Virus record (IMG/VR): IMGVR_UViG_3300027719_000042
Span: 1 to 26,566 of that record
Direction: 5' to 3' (one strand)
DNA from: a virus
Length of the DNA stretch: 26,566 nt
Within the stretch, counting starts at the first letter, position 1. Each line of letters begins with the position of its first letter. Of the stretch, positions 12,001-21,115 are shown in pieces. The translations under genes were made by a program, and so were the position numbers. The notes beneath the pieces are model-generated. The model saw only the letters and a list, made by a program, of their open reading frames with translations, had not been told where the DNA came from and ran no database searches.

Positions 12001-13215
12001 TTACGGTATGTAGACTGCGCCCCAGGTATAGGCGTACTGGCCTGCGGTGCGGGGGTCCGTGGTTTTGCCGGTGCGGGGGGTGCCGTTGGTGCCGTCGGTG
12101 ATAGGGTTGCCAACATTTGCCGGCAGTGAATCGGTGGCTCCAGCTCTTCCCCCGGAACCAACGCGATTATGCCCTACGTTGTTAGCTGATGGCCCTTCTA
12201 GCCAGTCGTGCCGGTGAGCTTGCCCTCGATCCATTTTCCTAAACCCGCCAACAACCTCCCCGCCTGCGTCCCCTGCGGCTACTCCTACAAATCCAGCAAT
12301 GCGTAAAAGTCTAGCTGTCGTAGCGGCCCCTGCCACTCGGTAGGTGTAACACGTCGCCACCTGTGCGCCTGCTGGAGGGTTGACGGAGACGGTCAACGTA
12401 CGCGCTACTGCATCGGCTCCGGTGATGACGTAATCAACGTTGGCTATCGTTATCGTCCGCTGTTGCGTAGCGTCGGCATAGGTAGCCCCGTTGAGGAAGT
12501 TTGCAATCTCGCCGCCGAGTATGTAGTTTGAAACAATGGCATCATTGATGATAAGCGATATGAGCGCGGTATCGCCGACTCCGAAGGTTATCACCGCTCC
12601 GGCTACCGTTACGTTGTGGTCGGTTACGCCAAGGACACTCGCGGGCTGGTTGCGAAGTTCCGTGACAAGGCTCGGCCAATGCGCGGCGAGTATATCTTGG
12701 TTGACGTTTCGAGGTACGGCCGGGAATGACGCGCTCGGTGCTTTCAATGTCTCGGTCAATACCAGCTCGCCGAGTACGTGACTATTCTGGATGACGAATT
12801 CGGTTGTGGCAAGCTGGCCGGTAACGGTCGACAGCGCTGCGGTCGGGGCGGTAGGGACTCCGGTAAGGGTCGGGCTGGCTATGTCCGCCTTGAGCAGCAA
12901 TCCATTCTGTACTGCCGTCAATACGTCGATGACGTTCAGGTTCGACAGAATCACAATGCCATTCTTGTCCCGTACCAGGATCGAGAAATCTCCAGGAGCC
13001 GCGTACAAGAATCCCGCCGCACCGTTGCGAGAAGGGTAGCCGCGGGTCGTGCGGATGTTCGTAGCGGGCATCGTCAACGCTTCGTCCCAATACGCCTGAC
13101 GCGGATTGGACAGCGGGTTGAGTCCGGCTATACCTAAGTCGATGTAGCCGTTTTCCAGCGGCAAGCCGTCGGTATCGGTGAATACCGGGAAGGGCGTGTT
13201 TACCAGTGTTGCCAT
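12001..13215 (-). CDS. Tail fibre/tailspike with P22-type head-binding domain
   Basis: This 404-residue protein would recognise the host surface. Residues 1-105 match the P22 tailspike head-binding domain: VNTPFPVFTDTDGLPLENGY, then an NPRQAYWDEALTMPA block and a final FSILVRDKNGIVI. SPTLTGVPTAPTA (about 114-126) is the short fibre repeat also seen in many tail fibres. The C-terminal third is glycine-, asparagine- and threonine-rich (GQAHRHDW, NVGHNRVGSGG, GTNGTPRTGKT) and ends AYTWGAVYIP, like a collar or fibre tip. There is no long parallel beta-helix, so enzymatic capsule or LPS cleavage is not evident. It follows the ejection-protein genes as in P22. Confidence 0.85.
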   Translation of the reverse strand: MATLVNTPFPVFTDTDGLPLENGYIDLGIAGLNPLSNPRQAYWDEALTMPATNIRTTRGYPSRNGAAGFLYAAPGDFSILVRDKNGIVILSNLNVIDVLTAVQNGLLLKADIASPTLTGVPTAPTAALSTVTGQLATTEFVIQNSHVLGELVLTETLKAPSASFPAVPRNVNQDILAAHWPSLVTELRNQPASVLGVTDHNVTVAGAVITFGVGDTALISLIINDAIVSNYILGGEIANFLNGATYADATQQRTITIANVDYVITGADAVARTLTVSVNPPAGAQVATCYTYRVAGAATTARLLRIAGFVGVAAGDAGGEVVGGFRKMDRGQAHRHDWLEGPSANNVGHNRVGSGGRAGATDSLPANVGNPITDGTNGTPRTGKTTDPRTAGQYAYTWGAVYIP

Positions 13216-13221
13216 GTGTTC

Positions 13222-15606
13222 CTACCTTTCCAGTTCTTTCATTTGGCGTTTAGCCTGAACCTGATCCCCGACTGCTTCGGCCGCCTTTGCCGTTACCGCT
13301 GATAGTATCCATGTATCAAGCTGATCGGTTGCCATAGGCAATTTCACCGTCTTGGCGAACGACTGGAACGCGCCGGATCGTGCAAGCGCCTTTGCCTGCG
13401 CCGGGGTTATTGTGTCGGTTTTTCCGGCGTTGACGATCAAGTCCTGGAACTCGCTGCTCCTGAACAGTTTCCCGACGGCTTCCAGTTTTGCCTTTTCTCC
13501 GCGTGTCAGAGATTCTACAATCGCGCTTGATATTCCAGCGCCAGTCGACGCTCCGAACACTCCACCGCCAAGACCGCTACCGATTGCGGCTCCTCCGGCC
13601 GCGACCGCCCCTCGGCCTATTACACTACTGAGCGCCTTCTCAACGAGGTTCTGCGCCGTCAAGCCTTGCAATAGCGCCTGATTCGCTTTACCTGTTGATA
13701 GCACTGCGGCCCTTGCGTCGGTCAATCGTTTCGATACTTCGTACAAGTCACGGAGTACGGCGTCCGATTCAGGGCCGAGATTCTTGACGACTTGCTTGTA
13801 TACTTCCTTGTTCGCCCGTAGCCCTTGGTACATCTTGGCGAACTCGGAGAACCCGAATTGTCCCTTGGTTGCCCCTGCCCCGGAACGCGCGATTGAAGCA
13901 AGAGCCGTCGCTGTGACTTCTTTTTTCAGGTCGTCCGGCACCGAGTCCATGAGGCGGGTAAACTCTCCCGTTCCGCCCTTGGCCGAAGACGTTATAGCCA
14001 TCCGCATCTTGTCCGCTATTGAACCGGAAAAGTCCTTGCCGAATAGATCGACTATTTTCTTGCCTATCTCTCGCTCTTTGCCGTACATGAGATTGGCGGA
14101 AATAAGTTGTTCCTTGAGTTCAGGGCTTCCAATGTTCCCCACAGTGTCAAGCTGATCCTCGGCAAGCGATCCGTACAGGCGCTTGAGCGCTCCGGCTTCC
14201 ATGTTGCCATACGGCGAGTCTTTCTTGGCTATCGCCTGCCCGATAAGATTCTTTTCGCGCTGTAGCCGGCCATATGTCGTAGTAGGATCGGCCACCATGT
14301 CGAGGAGCTTCTTTTCTTGCGGGGACATTCCATCTGCCCCGACTTCAGTAGCTATATCGGCAAGTAAAGCCTTCGTGCTGTCAAACGTCGCCGGCGTGGA
14401 TTTCGGGACGGCCGCGTCGATCTCGTCGTATATCACCGTTGCGGCGTCTTTCAATTCTTTCTTGGCCGCCATGAGCGAATCCTTGACGCGGGCAGACGCA
14501 ACCGCAGGAGCCGGTGCACCTTCGATGAAGGTCGCCCCAAACTCGTCAAGCACTTGGTCCGCACGCTCGACGGAATTCTTTACCGTTCCGCGCCACGCGG
14601 CTTCTTCCGTGCCTCCTACGATGCTACGGCCAAGCCCTGCGGCAGACCGTACCTGCTCGTTGTCCGAGAATACATCGGCGGGAAGTTCTATTTCAAGCCT
14701 GCGTGCTGCCTCGCGTGCCTGCGGATTTATTGCTGCAAGTTCGGCGACTGTTTTCTTGGCAACCTTGTCACCCGATGCGGCTTTGCGGATGACGTTTCCG
14801 ATATCATCCTCTGATTGAGTCGCGGCTGTTTTTATAGCGGTTGCTGGTGAAGCGAGGCGGGAGGCTCCGATACCGGCCCCGAGTCCGATGGCCGCCTGTG
14901 CAAGAGGACTCGCCCCCTGCTGCTCGGCTACTTTCGAGGCCCCCATTGAAGCGGCCGATCCTGCAAGGTCGGAGGCGGGATTAAAGGCAAGGGTTCGACC
15001 TATGGCGGCTATCTTGGAAGGGTCAGCGGTTGCCGCGAGCGCCGTTGAAGGCCCGAACGTCGCGCCAAGTTTCACTGGTGCACTCAACGCCGCGCCAGTT
15101 CCCAGCCCCGCCGCGCTTGATCCAAGCCCCATGGTCAGCGACTCTAGAACTTCCTGCGCCTTCGTCTGCGGATCCTTTACGCCCAACTTTGCGAACATAG
15201 CCTCGATGCCTTGGCTCGGCGGTAACTGCTGATATTCTTCAGGTAGTATTTTGTTTACTAGCGCGGTCAATGGGTCCCATACCATGGTCGGAAGCGACAT
15301 TGCGCCTTTGACGAATCCACGCGCGGCGACTCCGGCATTCTGTGGAAGCTCGGCTATCGCCTGCCCGGCTATCTGTAAAGGCGTGGGTTTCGGAGCTTCT
15401 ACCGCCGCGCTCGGGGCCTGTCGCGCTGCCGCCGATAGCATGGCCTCTTCTCCGCTAGGCTGTGCGCTAAACGTTCCGGTCGTCTGGCCGGCCGCTTTCA
15501 TCTGCTTGTACTGCTCATACAAACGCGGATCGTTTTTCGGCACGTCTTCGGGGATGCCGGTTATGAGCGTCCCGTCCTTGGCCTTGTAGGTATATGTCCC
15601 GCTCAA
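13222..15606 (-). CDS. Large internal virion/ejection protein (P22 gp16-like position)
   Basis: This 794-residue protein has alanine- and glycine-rich hydrophobic stretches (around residues 170-250 and 660-710) and long helical segments. The C-terminus is helical and charged (GDQVQAKRQMKELER). These features and the position after the gp7-like and gp20-like genes fit the third ejection protein of P22-like phages, which crosses the host envelope with the DNA. P22 gp16 has 609 residues, so this one is longer. No transglycosylase motif was found. It overlaps the upstream gene by ATGA and is followed six bases later by the tail-fibre gene. The name rests on position and composition rather than a clear motif. 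Confidence 0.65.
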   Translation of the reverse strand: MSGTYTYKAKDGTLITGIPEDVPKNDPRLYEQYKQMKAAGQTTGTFSAQPSGEEAMLSAAARQAPSAAVEAPKPTPLQIAGQAIAELPQNAGVAARGFVKGAMSLPTMVWDPLTALVNKILPEEYQQLPPSQGIEAMFAKLGVKDPQTKAQEVLESLTMGLGSSAAGLGTGAALSAPVKLGATFGPSTALAATADPSKIAAIGRTLAFNPASDLAGSAASMGASKVAEQQGASPLAQAAIGLGAGIGASRLASPATAIKTAATQSEDDIGNVIRKAASGDKVAKKTVAELAAINPQAREAARRLEIELPADVFSDNEQVRSAAGLGRSIVGGTEEAAWRGTVKNSVERADQVLDEFGATFIEGAPAPAVASARVKDSLMAAKKELKDAATVIYDEIDAAVPKSTPATFDSTKALLADIATEVGADGMSPQEKKLLDMVADPTTTYGRLQREKNLIGQAIAKKDSPYGNMEAGALKRLYGSLAEDQLDTVGNIGSPELKEQLISANLMYGKEREIGKKIVDLFGKDFSGSIADKMRMAITSSAKGGTGEFTRLMDSVPDDLKKEVTATALASIARSGAGATKGQFGFSEFAKMYQGLRANKEVYKQVVKNLGPESDAVLRDLYEVSKRLTDARAAVLSTGKANQALLQGLTAQNLVEKALSSVIGRGAVAAGGAAIGSGLGGGVFGASTGAGISSAIVESLTRGEKAKLEAVGKLFRSSEFQDLIVNAGKTDTITPAQAKALARSGAFQSFAKTVKLPMATDQLDTWILSAVTAKAAEAVGDQVQAKRQMKELER

Positions 15607-16904
15607 AAGTCACCTCCCACTATCGGCTCTGGGACCGATGCTGTACCGCCTGACTCCGGCTGATACGATGCTACGCTTTTCGGATATTCACGCTGGAGAC
15701 CGGCAAGGTCAAGGCTATTGATCTTAACCGCCTCGCCGGGGAACCTTGAGACTATATACGCTTTGAGCGCCGCTACGTCGTCGATTGGCGCGGATGTAGC
15801 TGCCTCCCCTGCTTTCGGTTTATCCTGCGCCATTGTACCGAATACGTTGTCAGGATTAAGCCCGTAGTTTTTAACTATCGATCTCACGCCTTTGAGCTGA
15901 TCTTCGGCTTGTTTTTTCGCATTTTCCATGAAGCTTTTTGAAAGTGTAGCAAATTCGATGCGTTGGCCAGGTGTAAGAATATCTCCTGTAGTTGGCTTTT
16001 CTTTCAATACTTTGAGCTGGTCTAGTAAACCTCCGGATTTTGATGCCGCCTGATAATCCTGCTCTGTAACGATACCAGGACTTAACTGGCGCATGAATGC
16101 GTTAACTATTGCCAAGTCTCCTACACCATTTCCCATGTCCGCGCCTGATTTAATATTATTAAATGCCGTCTGCGCCGCCAGCATTGAAGCCATGCGAGTA
16201 TTAACCGTATTGTTGAGCTGTATTTCAATGGAGACTATCTTTTCAGGAGTAAGCCCGCCGTGAGCTTTCAGGCTGGCAAGATCGTTGCCTATTGCATCGA
16301 TCTCCGCCTTCGCGTCCGCTCTCGTTGTCTCCCGATATTTCGCGTATGCGTCCATTGCATCCTTGCCACCGGGCATGCCCGATATGGTAGTCCCGAACGT
16401 AACCGCGACCATCCCCGGCCCTTTGTCGCCGGCGTTGAACATTTCGATCATCGACTGATACTTTTTGGCGCTGTCCTCGTCCTTCGCGTTCAAGGCCGCA
16501 TTCCTGCGCTCTTCCAGCAGATTAAGCCCGGCCTTGGGATCGCCGGAAGTAAGACCTGCGAATATCCGCATGGACTCATTGAGCGCGGTCTGTTGCTGTT
16601 CGGTGTCGACCATTCCCCACGTCTTGATTATTCTTTCGCTGTTCGCCGGATCGAGCATCGCCAGTCTGTTGTAATTCTCCCACGTCGGGATCGCTATGGC
16701 CTGTTCGTACAGTCCTTTGATTTCAGCGTCCCGCGCCGACTTCTGCTCTGCCGCGATTCGCGCATCTTCCGTAGCCTGCTGAGACGCGAGACGCTGATCG
16801 CGGAACTGCCCGAGCTGTGCGAGCTGGCCGCCCATCTGGAGCATCTGCTGTATCGAGTCGGACGGATTGATGAATCCGGCGGTGTAGTTTATCGGAGCTG
16901 GCAT
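15603..16904 (-). CDS. DNA ejection/internal virion protein (P22 gp20-like position)
   Basis: This 433-residue, helix-rich protein starts MPAPINYTAGFINPSDSIQQ and has a glutamine- and alanine-rich coiled-coil-like N-terminal part (LAQLGQFRDQRLASQQATED). It is probably one of the three pilot proteins packed in the head and ejected with DNA; P22 gp20 has 471 residues. The ATG at 16904 overlaps the previous stop (TGATG); an upstream in-frame start is only a frame extension through the gp7-like gene and is rejected. The stop overlaps the next start. Confidence 0.65.
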   Translation of the reverse strand: MPAPINYTAGFINPSDSIQQMLQMGGQLAQLGQFRDQRLASQQATEDARIAAEQKSARDAEIKGLYEQAIAIPTWENYNRLAMLDPANSERIIKTWGMVDTEQQQTALNESMRIFAGLTSGDPKAGLNLLEERRNAALNAKDEDSAKKYQSMIEMFNAGDKGPGMVAVTFGTTISGMPGGKDAMDAYAKYRETTRADAKAEIDAIGNDLASLKAHGGLTPEKIVSIEIQLNNTVNTRMASMLAAQTAFNNIKSGADMGNGVGDLAIVNAFMRQLSPGIVTEQDYQAASKSGGLLDQLKVLKEKPTTGDILTPGQRIEFATLSKSFMENAKKQAEDQLKGVRSIVKNYGLNPDNVFGTMAQDKPKAGEAATSAPIDDVAALKAYIVSRFPGEAVKINSLDLAGLQREYPKSVASYQPESGGTASVPEPIVGGDF

Positions 16905-17539
16905 CAGAATACCCCCAGTTTGTTCAGGCCGTACAAGCCGGCGTATTGTGCCGCTGTGTTGAACGGAGCCGCCGCCGCCTGTCCTAGTGCAAGCTGTCCG
17001 CCTGCCACCGCTGCGCCCTGCTGCCCGAGAAGGTCGGCAACCTGCGCCCCGCTCTGTATCCCTGCCGCGCCTACGCCAGCCGCCGAAGCCTGCCCCATTT
17101 GGGTAATCCCCCCGAGCCGTCCATACTGCTGATTGATAAGGTTTGAAAGCATCTGCGGCCTGAACTGTGCAAGTGCGCTTTGCGTATTTCCGCCGCGGAG
17201 TCCTCCGGTCGCCGAGCCCTGCTGGAGTATGGCGTTCTCGCCCTGCTGTGTCATCGCCAGCATTTCCGGGCTTGCGCTTATCCCCTCGATGGCGGCCCTC
17301 TGCGCATCGGCACCGTTCAATCCCGCGAGGTCCTGCTGCGCCGTGAGCGATTGATTGCCAGCCTGAACGTATGGATTGAGAAGCGCCTGCATGGCGTCGA
17401 ACTGTCGGCGGGTTTCGTCTATGCCACCCTGCGCCGCCTCGGCCTGAGTATCGGCGGCCTTGTCTGCTGAATATGCGTTTATGACGGATGATACAATAGT
17501 CGCCCCGCCTACTATGGCACCTGCTATCAATGCGCTCAT
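16904..17539 (-). CDS. DNA transfer/ejection protein (P22 gp7-like)
   Basis: This 211-residue protein starts with a hydrophobic glycine-rich segment (ALIAGAIVGGATIVSSVIN), as in P22 gp7 (229 residues), whose N-terminus is processed. It then has ALLNPYVQAGNQSL, QQGENAILQ, SATGGLRGGNTQSALAQFRP and a long G/A/Q-rich tail. This pattern is widespread in podovirus 'DNA transfer' proteins. It is probably carried in the head and ejected into the host envelope. It overlaps the cupin gene stop by ATGA. Confidence 0.75.
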   Translation of the reverse strand: MSALIAGAIVGGATIVSSVINAYSADKAADTQAEAAQGGIDETRRQFDAMQALLNPYVQAGNQSLTAQQDLAGLNGADAQRAAIEGISASPEMLAMTQQGENAILQQGSATGGLRGGNTQSALAQFRPQMLSNLINQQYGRLGGITQMGQASAAGVGAAGIQSGAQVADLLGQQGAAVAGGQLALGQAAAAPFNTAAQYAGLYGLNKLGVF

Positions 17540-18030
17540 GCGGTTGCCTCCAGTTCGTTCTTCGCCAATATGTCGAGTATATCATCAGGCGGGGGAACAG
17601 TGATATGATCCCATAAATCATCAGGCTCGCGCAACTCGTCCGGGTTCGCGTGGAACGTCGTCACGGTCGTATCTTCGAGCGCCAGCCCGAGCCGCTTCGA
17701 TCCCGCCTTGCTTGCCGCCATGAATCCGGCTTTTGCTTCTATCGGTTCGTCATCGGTTGTAATCAATATCCGCCCGGTGCGGACAATGAAGAAGCATTCA
17801 TCTTTATGAACCGCCCCGGTCAGCATGACGCCCGCCGGGATGGTGATGCTACGGGCATAGATACCATGCGCGAACTGATGGTCCACCGGCATTTCAACCT
17901 GCGGGAGCGTAAGCAGATATTGTTCGATGCGGTAGATAGGCAGGTGATTAGGGTTTACGCCTGTCTCGCATTTGGTTGTGACGCTATTTGCTTCCAATGT
18001 TCCTGCTCCCCAAAGTGTCAAGTTGAACAT
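17536..18030 (-). CDS. Cupin-fold phage protein
   Basis: This is a protein of up to 164 residues. Its middle (about 55-125) reads like a cupin barrel: ITIPAGVMLTGAVHKDECFFIVRTGRILITTDDEPIEAKAG, a run of short strands with G and P turns. Such single-cupin proteins occur in podovirus late operons next to ejection genes; their role is unknown. The ATG at 18030 has no ribosome site and overlaps the upstream gene by 47 bases. A TTG at 17997, after GGAGCAGGAACA, is an equally good start. Only the N-terminal eleven residues depend on this choice. Confidence 0.7.
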   Translation of the reverse strand: MFNLTLWGAGTLEANSVTTKCETGVNPNHLPIYRIEQYLLTLPQVEMPVDHQFAHGIYARSITIPAGVMLTGAVHKDECFFIVRTGRILITTDDEPIEAKAGFMAASKAGSKRLGLALEDTTVTTFHANPDELREPDDLWDHITVPPPDDILDILAKNELEATA

Positions 18031-18673
18031 GCAATTGCAACATCGGTATCCACGGATTATTGGTCGGTGCCGCTCCGACGGCCGCCACTCTTTTCAAGCG
18101 TGCGACCACGTGACTTCCTATCTTGATTGCAGGCGTGAAGCTCGTCAAGTTCACAATCATCATCGTCTTGCTCGGAGTATTGGCCGGTATCAAGATGTCC
18201 GGCGTGGTGAATACTGCTGGCCACGTCCATACGCCATTGACATCGGCATATCCGTATTCAAGCTCGAAGCGCACGTATTTATTCGCAACGTCAAGTCCGT
18301 TTGTCGTCAGGTGCAAATGCCAGAATACTTCCGAGCCTTCCTTCCAGCTATGAATCATCTCCTGTGATTCGCATACGTTGTAATCATTCACGGCCCATTG
18401 TGGCATGGATATATTGCCATTGATGACCGCAAGCGATGGGATACCGGCGGCAACCGTCCTGACGATTATCGGAAAGTCGATGTCTACCCACGGATTGACG
18501 CCGTATTCCCATTGCTGCGTCGTCGCGTTGTATTGAAGCAAGTCAAGGTCGCGGCTGTTCCCGAGCAGCACGGTATTGAGCAGGGCGACGAGCTTCTCGA
18601 ATTCCTTGATGCTCCTGAAATCCTTGAACGCTTCCTGAAGCTGTGGGCGGGAGAACGATAGTTGTTCGCTCAT
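17984..18673 (-). CDS. Virion-associated protein of unknown function
   Basis: This 229-residue protein starts with a helical segment (ALLNTVLLGNSRDLDLL). It continues with a beta-rich body holding WVDIDFPI, MIHSWKEGSEVFWHLHLTTN, YVRFELEYGYADVNG and SHVVARLKRVAA, and ends IPMLQLHVQLDTLGSR. The body segments recur in proteins from many podovirus late operons, usually annotated as hypothetical or tail proteins. It overlaps the gp10-like gene by ATGA, the place where P22 carries its tail needle (gp26) and gp14. It has no long coiled coil like the needle, so it is not a clear gp26. Confidence 0.6.
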   Translation of the reverse strand: MSEQLSFSRPQLQEAFKDFRSIKEFEKLVALLNTVLLGNSRDLDLLQYNATTQQWEYGVNPWVDIDFPIIVRTVAAGIPSLAVINGNISMPQWAVNDYNVCESQEMIHSWKEGSEVFWHLHLTTNGLDVANKYVRFELEYGYADVNGVWTWPAVFTTPDILIPANTPSKTMMIVNLTSFTPAIKIGSHVVARLKRVAAVGAAPTNNPWIPMLQLHVQLDTLGSRNIGSK

Positions 18674-20070
18674 ACCGTAAGGGGCTCTATCCCCATTTCA
18701 AGCCGCGCCACCGAAATCAAGGCCCGGCTGTCGCCAGTGAACCGCTGGATGCGCCAGTTTGACAAGTGCCCCTGGTGCCACCACGAAAGCCGGCGGGTAC
18801 GGTCGCCGAGCATCCCGACCTTGATCGGCCGGTCATGGCTCCACGTCATGCCGTCGACAGAATAGCTTGTTGAGATGTATGGATCTTCACCGGCTTCGAC
18901 GCGCCCGGTCAGGCAGACAAGTTCCAGCATGTTAATCAAAGCCCCGTGGCCTTCGTTGTACGCGATCCCCGTGCCGAACTCCCACCGGCACACCTCGCCG
19001 AAGTGCCGCGCCGTGTTCGCGTCCATGTAGCCGTAGTCGTTGGTCTGTGAATCGCACACAAGCCATTTCTCATAGCAGTATACGAGGTCGACAGCCCGGT
19101 ACTTCTCGAATCCGACCTGCGAGCTGGTCAGGAAGTACCATACCGGCTGTCCGATGGCCTTTGACGCCTGAAGGTCATATACCATCGTCCGGTCGGGAAG
19201 TCGTACCCATAGATGTTCGTGCCCCGCGTGGAGCCGAGATTCAAGAACGACGGCCGCAAGTTCGGCGGCGGTGTACTGCAAGAGGATCGTATCGATCTCG
19301 CGGGTACTTAACTTCTGCGTGCTGCCGAGTACGCCGAAGTATATCCCCGGCGCCTCGTTCCGGCCCGAGCCGATGAACGCGATGTACTCCGCGAAGATGG
19401 CCGCCGCATAGGTTCCAACCGCTCCCTTTTGGAGTTGCGCTCCGTTTATGCGGCTGAACGGAAATCCTGTCCCGCCGACGTTCTGGAAGAACTCGATAGT
19501 GTACCGGTTGACCGCGCATATTTCGTTGCGGAGTTTCAGCACGGTCACGATTGGATCGGGGTCAACTTCCGAGCTTCCATACTTGAGCGGGTCCACGCTG
19601 AACGGGTTGGCAAGGTCGGTCACGACAAGGAATTCGCCGTCGGTCGTCATGAAGTAGCCGTCTACCCATACGACTGACAGCGCCGTGCCAAGATCAGCAT
19701 CAACTACCTGCTGGAGCAGTACACCGTTCCAGTAGTACAAACGGCCGCCTGACGTTATCGCCAGCCGATCGAACGAATACGCGAATGAGCACTGACCGCC
19801 CGCTCCAACGTCGCCGAGCACCGTCTCGACTCCGAGCGCGTTGACGCTGACGAGCTTTGTACCCATGACGCGATACAAGACGTCGTTCCAGTTTATGCCG
19901 CCGCGCGATGTTCCCGCGCTTGCCCCAAGGCTGATGGCACCTTCAGCCGGCCTCAGATATCCCGCGCTGATTCCCGTCTCTTTCGGCACGGGTACCATAT
20001 TGACAGGGTATGAGGTTCGGAAGTCTGCGGCGTCGTCGGTGAAGATTCCGCTCAGGATGGGGACTTGCAT
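18670..20070 (-). CDS. Packaged DNA stabilisation protein, P22 gp10-like (tail hub)
   Basis: This 466-residue protein closely matches the P22 gp10 family (472 residues in P22). The opening MQVPILSGIFTDDAADFRTS and the following YPVNMVPVPKETGISAGYLRP are the family's hallmark. A WD-like, beta-propeller-type sequence follows, with repeated YYWNG, VVWVDGYFMTTDGE and YTIEFFQNVG blocks. It binds below gp4 to close the portal channel and carries the needle and tailspikes. The start at 20070 is preferred because family members begin at MQVPILS; an in-frame start at 20142 would add 24 arginine- and serine-rich residues from the upstream gene. Confidence 0.92.
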   Translation of the reverse strand: MQVPILSGIFTDDAADFRTSYPVNMVPVPKETGISAGYLRPAEGAISLGASAGTSRGGINWNDVLYRVMGTKLVSVNALGVETVLGDVGAGGQCSFAYSFDRLAITSGGRLYYWNGVLLQQVVDADLGTALSVVWVDGYFMTTDGEFLVVTDLANPFSVDPLKYGSSEVDPDPIVTVLKLRNEICAVNRYTIEFFQNVGGTGFPFSRINGAQLQKGAVGTYAAAIFAEYIAFIGSGRNEAPGIYFGVLGSTQKLSTREIDTILLQYTAAELAAVVLESRLHAGHEHLWVRLPDRTMVYDLQASKAIGQPVWYFLTSSQVGFEKYRAVDLVYCYEKWLVCDSQTNDYGYMDANTARHFGEVCRWEFGTGIAYNEGHGALINMLELVCLTGRVEAGEDPYISTSYSVDGMTWSHDRPIKVGMLGDRTRRLSWWHQGHLSNWRIQRFTGDSRALISVARLEMGIEPLTV

Positions 20071-20071
20071 C

Positions 20072-20629
20072 TTACGGGAGTACCTGGAACACGATGTCGA
20101 ATGCAATGTTCCCGACCGATGCGACCGCGCCCTGGATGACACGGATGCCGGTTCCGGGCTGGACTTTCAGGCGGCCATTAATTCCCGGCTGTGCGCCTTC
20201 AACCATGTTGCTGCGGAAGTACGTCGGCAGGGCGGTTTCCTCGGTGAATATGGAATTGAATCCGAGTACCGCACCCGCTGTCGCCCCGCCACCAGGTGCG
20301 AGCCTCCCGGATATTCCTACACGCAAGGGAGCCTGTGCCGTGTCCATGCGAGTGAAGATCATTTCCGTGAGCGTTGCGCTGTCAAGCGTGGCCGCCGTGC
20401 CTCCCGTACCGATAGCCGTGGTCCGGGTCAGGTACAAGTCTACCGCGAGCGTCCCGACGACGGCTACGGCACCGGAGGCGATAGGCACGACGCTACCGAT
20501 CTCAATGGTTTTGTCAGATCCGTTCCAGAGGTCGAAATAGACCTTGTTGGCTCCGGCGGCGGCGGGCGGTACGAAGAGCTTGAACAGCTGGCCTTCGGGG
20601 TCCATTTTATCGGTTTTCATGGTCAACAT
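20072..20629 (-). CDS. Late-operon structural protein of unknown function
   Basis: This 185-residue protein starts MLTMKTDKMDPEGQLFKLFV after a strong AAGGAGG. It is beta-rich and alanine- and glycine-rich, with repeated short strands (GSVVPIASGAVAVVGTLAVDLYLTR). It lies between the gp4- and gp10-like genes, where it would be placed if it is a neck or head-completion accessory. No family is recognised. A second methionine at codon 4 is an alternative start. Confidence 0.55.
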   Translation of the reverse strand: MLTMKTDKMDPEGQLFKLFVPPAAAGANKVYFDLWNGSDKTIEIGSVVPIASGAVAVVGTLAVDLYLTRTTAIGTGGTAATLDSATLTEMIFTRMDTAQAPLRVGISGRLAPGGGATAGAVLGFNSIFTEETALPTYFRSNMVEGAQPGINGRLKVQPGTGIRVIQGAVASVGNIAFDIVFQVLP

Positions 20630-20642
20630 GGTTATGGCCTCC

Positions 20643-21104
20643 TTAGCCTATTCGATACCAGATATTGAGCGTGGCGTCGTATTTGAGCGTGAAAAACTTG
20701 TCTGCGGCATCGAGTAGCAGAGTTTCCACTACTCCCACCGTCGCACCGTTTCCGGCAATCGTCAACGCGGCAATGGCCTGAGTGCAGTTGCAGATGAATA
20801 GCTGCTTGTCGCGGAGGCTACCCATAGCCGGGAGGGTTATTGTCAATGTAGCAAGCCCGCCCGCCGGGGTGATGATGAGATGCGTGTTTTCGTCGTCGTC
20901 GTTGACAAGGACGTTCCCTCCAGCGAGAGGGGCGCTGTACTGCGTGTTTGCTTCCAGCATCCCCGATACCGTGTTCGCCTGAATCCACGCGAGGAGGTCG
21001 GACAGCGAGAAGCGGCGCGAGTCGCCTTTGGCCGGATCGTAGACCGGTAGGCTTTGGCTTGCTCCCGGAGCCGTGGCGGTCAACTGATTGATCTGTATAC
21101 CCAT
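20643..21104 (-). CDS. Beta-rich virion accessory protein, possibly neck or tail fibre
   Basis: This 153-residue protein starts MGIQINQLTATAPGASQSLP followed by FSLSDLLAWIQANT. The N-terminal pattern 'IxQLP/TATxxxxxSxxLPVYDxxxxxTxxxSLxxL' is typical of small fibre-like virion proteins. The second half is a beta-rich domain (VLVNDDDENTHLIITPAGGLATLTITLPA). It follows the gp4-like gene by 11 bases and a GGAGGCCCGAG ribosome site. The exact location in the virion is unknown. Confidence 0.55.
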   Translation of the reverse strand: MGIQINQLTATAPGASQSLPVYDPAKGDSRRFSLSDLLAWIQANTVSGMLEANTQYSAPLAGGNVLVNDDDENTHLIITPAGGLATLTITLPAMGSLRDKQLFICNCTQAIAALTIAGNGATVGVVETLLLDAADKFFTLKYDATLNIWYRIG

Positions 21105-21115
21105 GCTCGGGCCTC

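Noticed and set aside
16260-17132. 290-residue open frame on the + strand
   Set aside because: It is antisense to the gp20- and gp7-like genes, which have family-like sequence and coupled starts. No motif or ribosome site supports it.
16905-17621. N-terminal extension of the gp20-like frame
   Set aside because: It runs through the gp7-like gene in another frame; the extension is R-, G- and C-rich, and the true start is the ATG at 16904 overlapping the previous stop.
19841-20668. 275-residue open frame on the + strand
   Set aside because: It is antisense to the gp10-like gene and its upstream neighbour, both well supported; arginine- and glycine-rich shadow composition.
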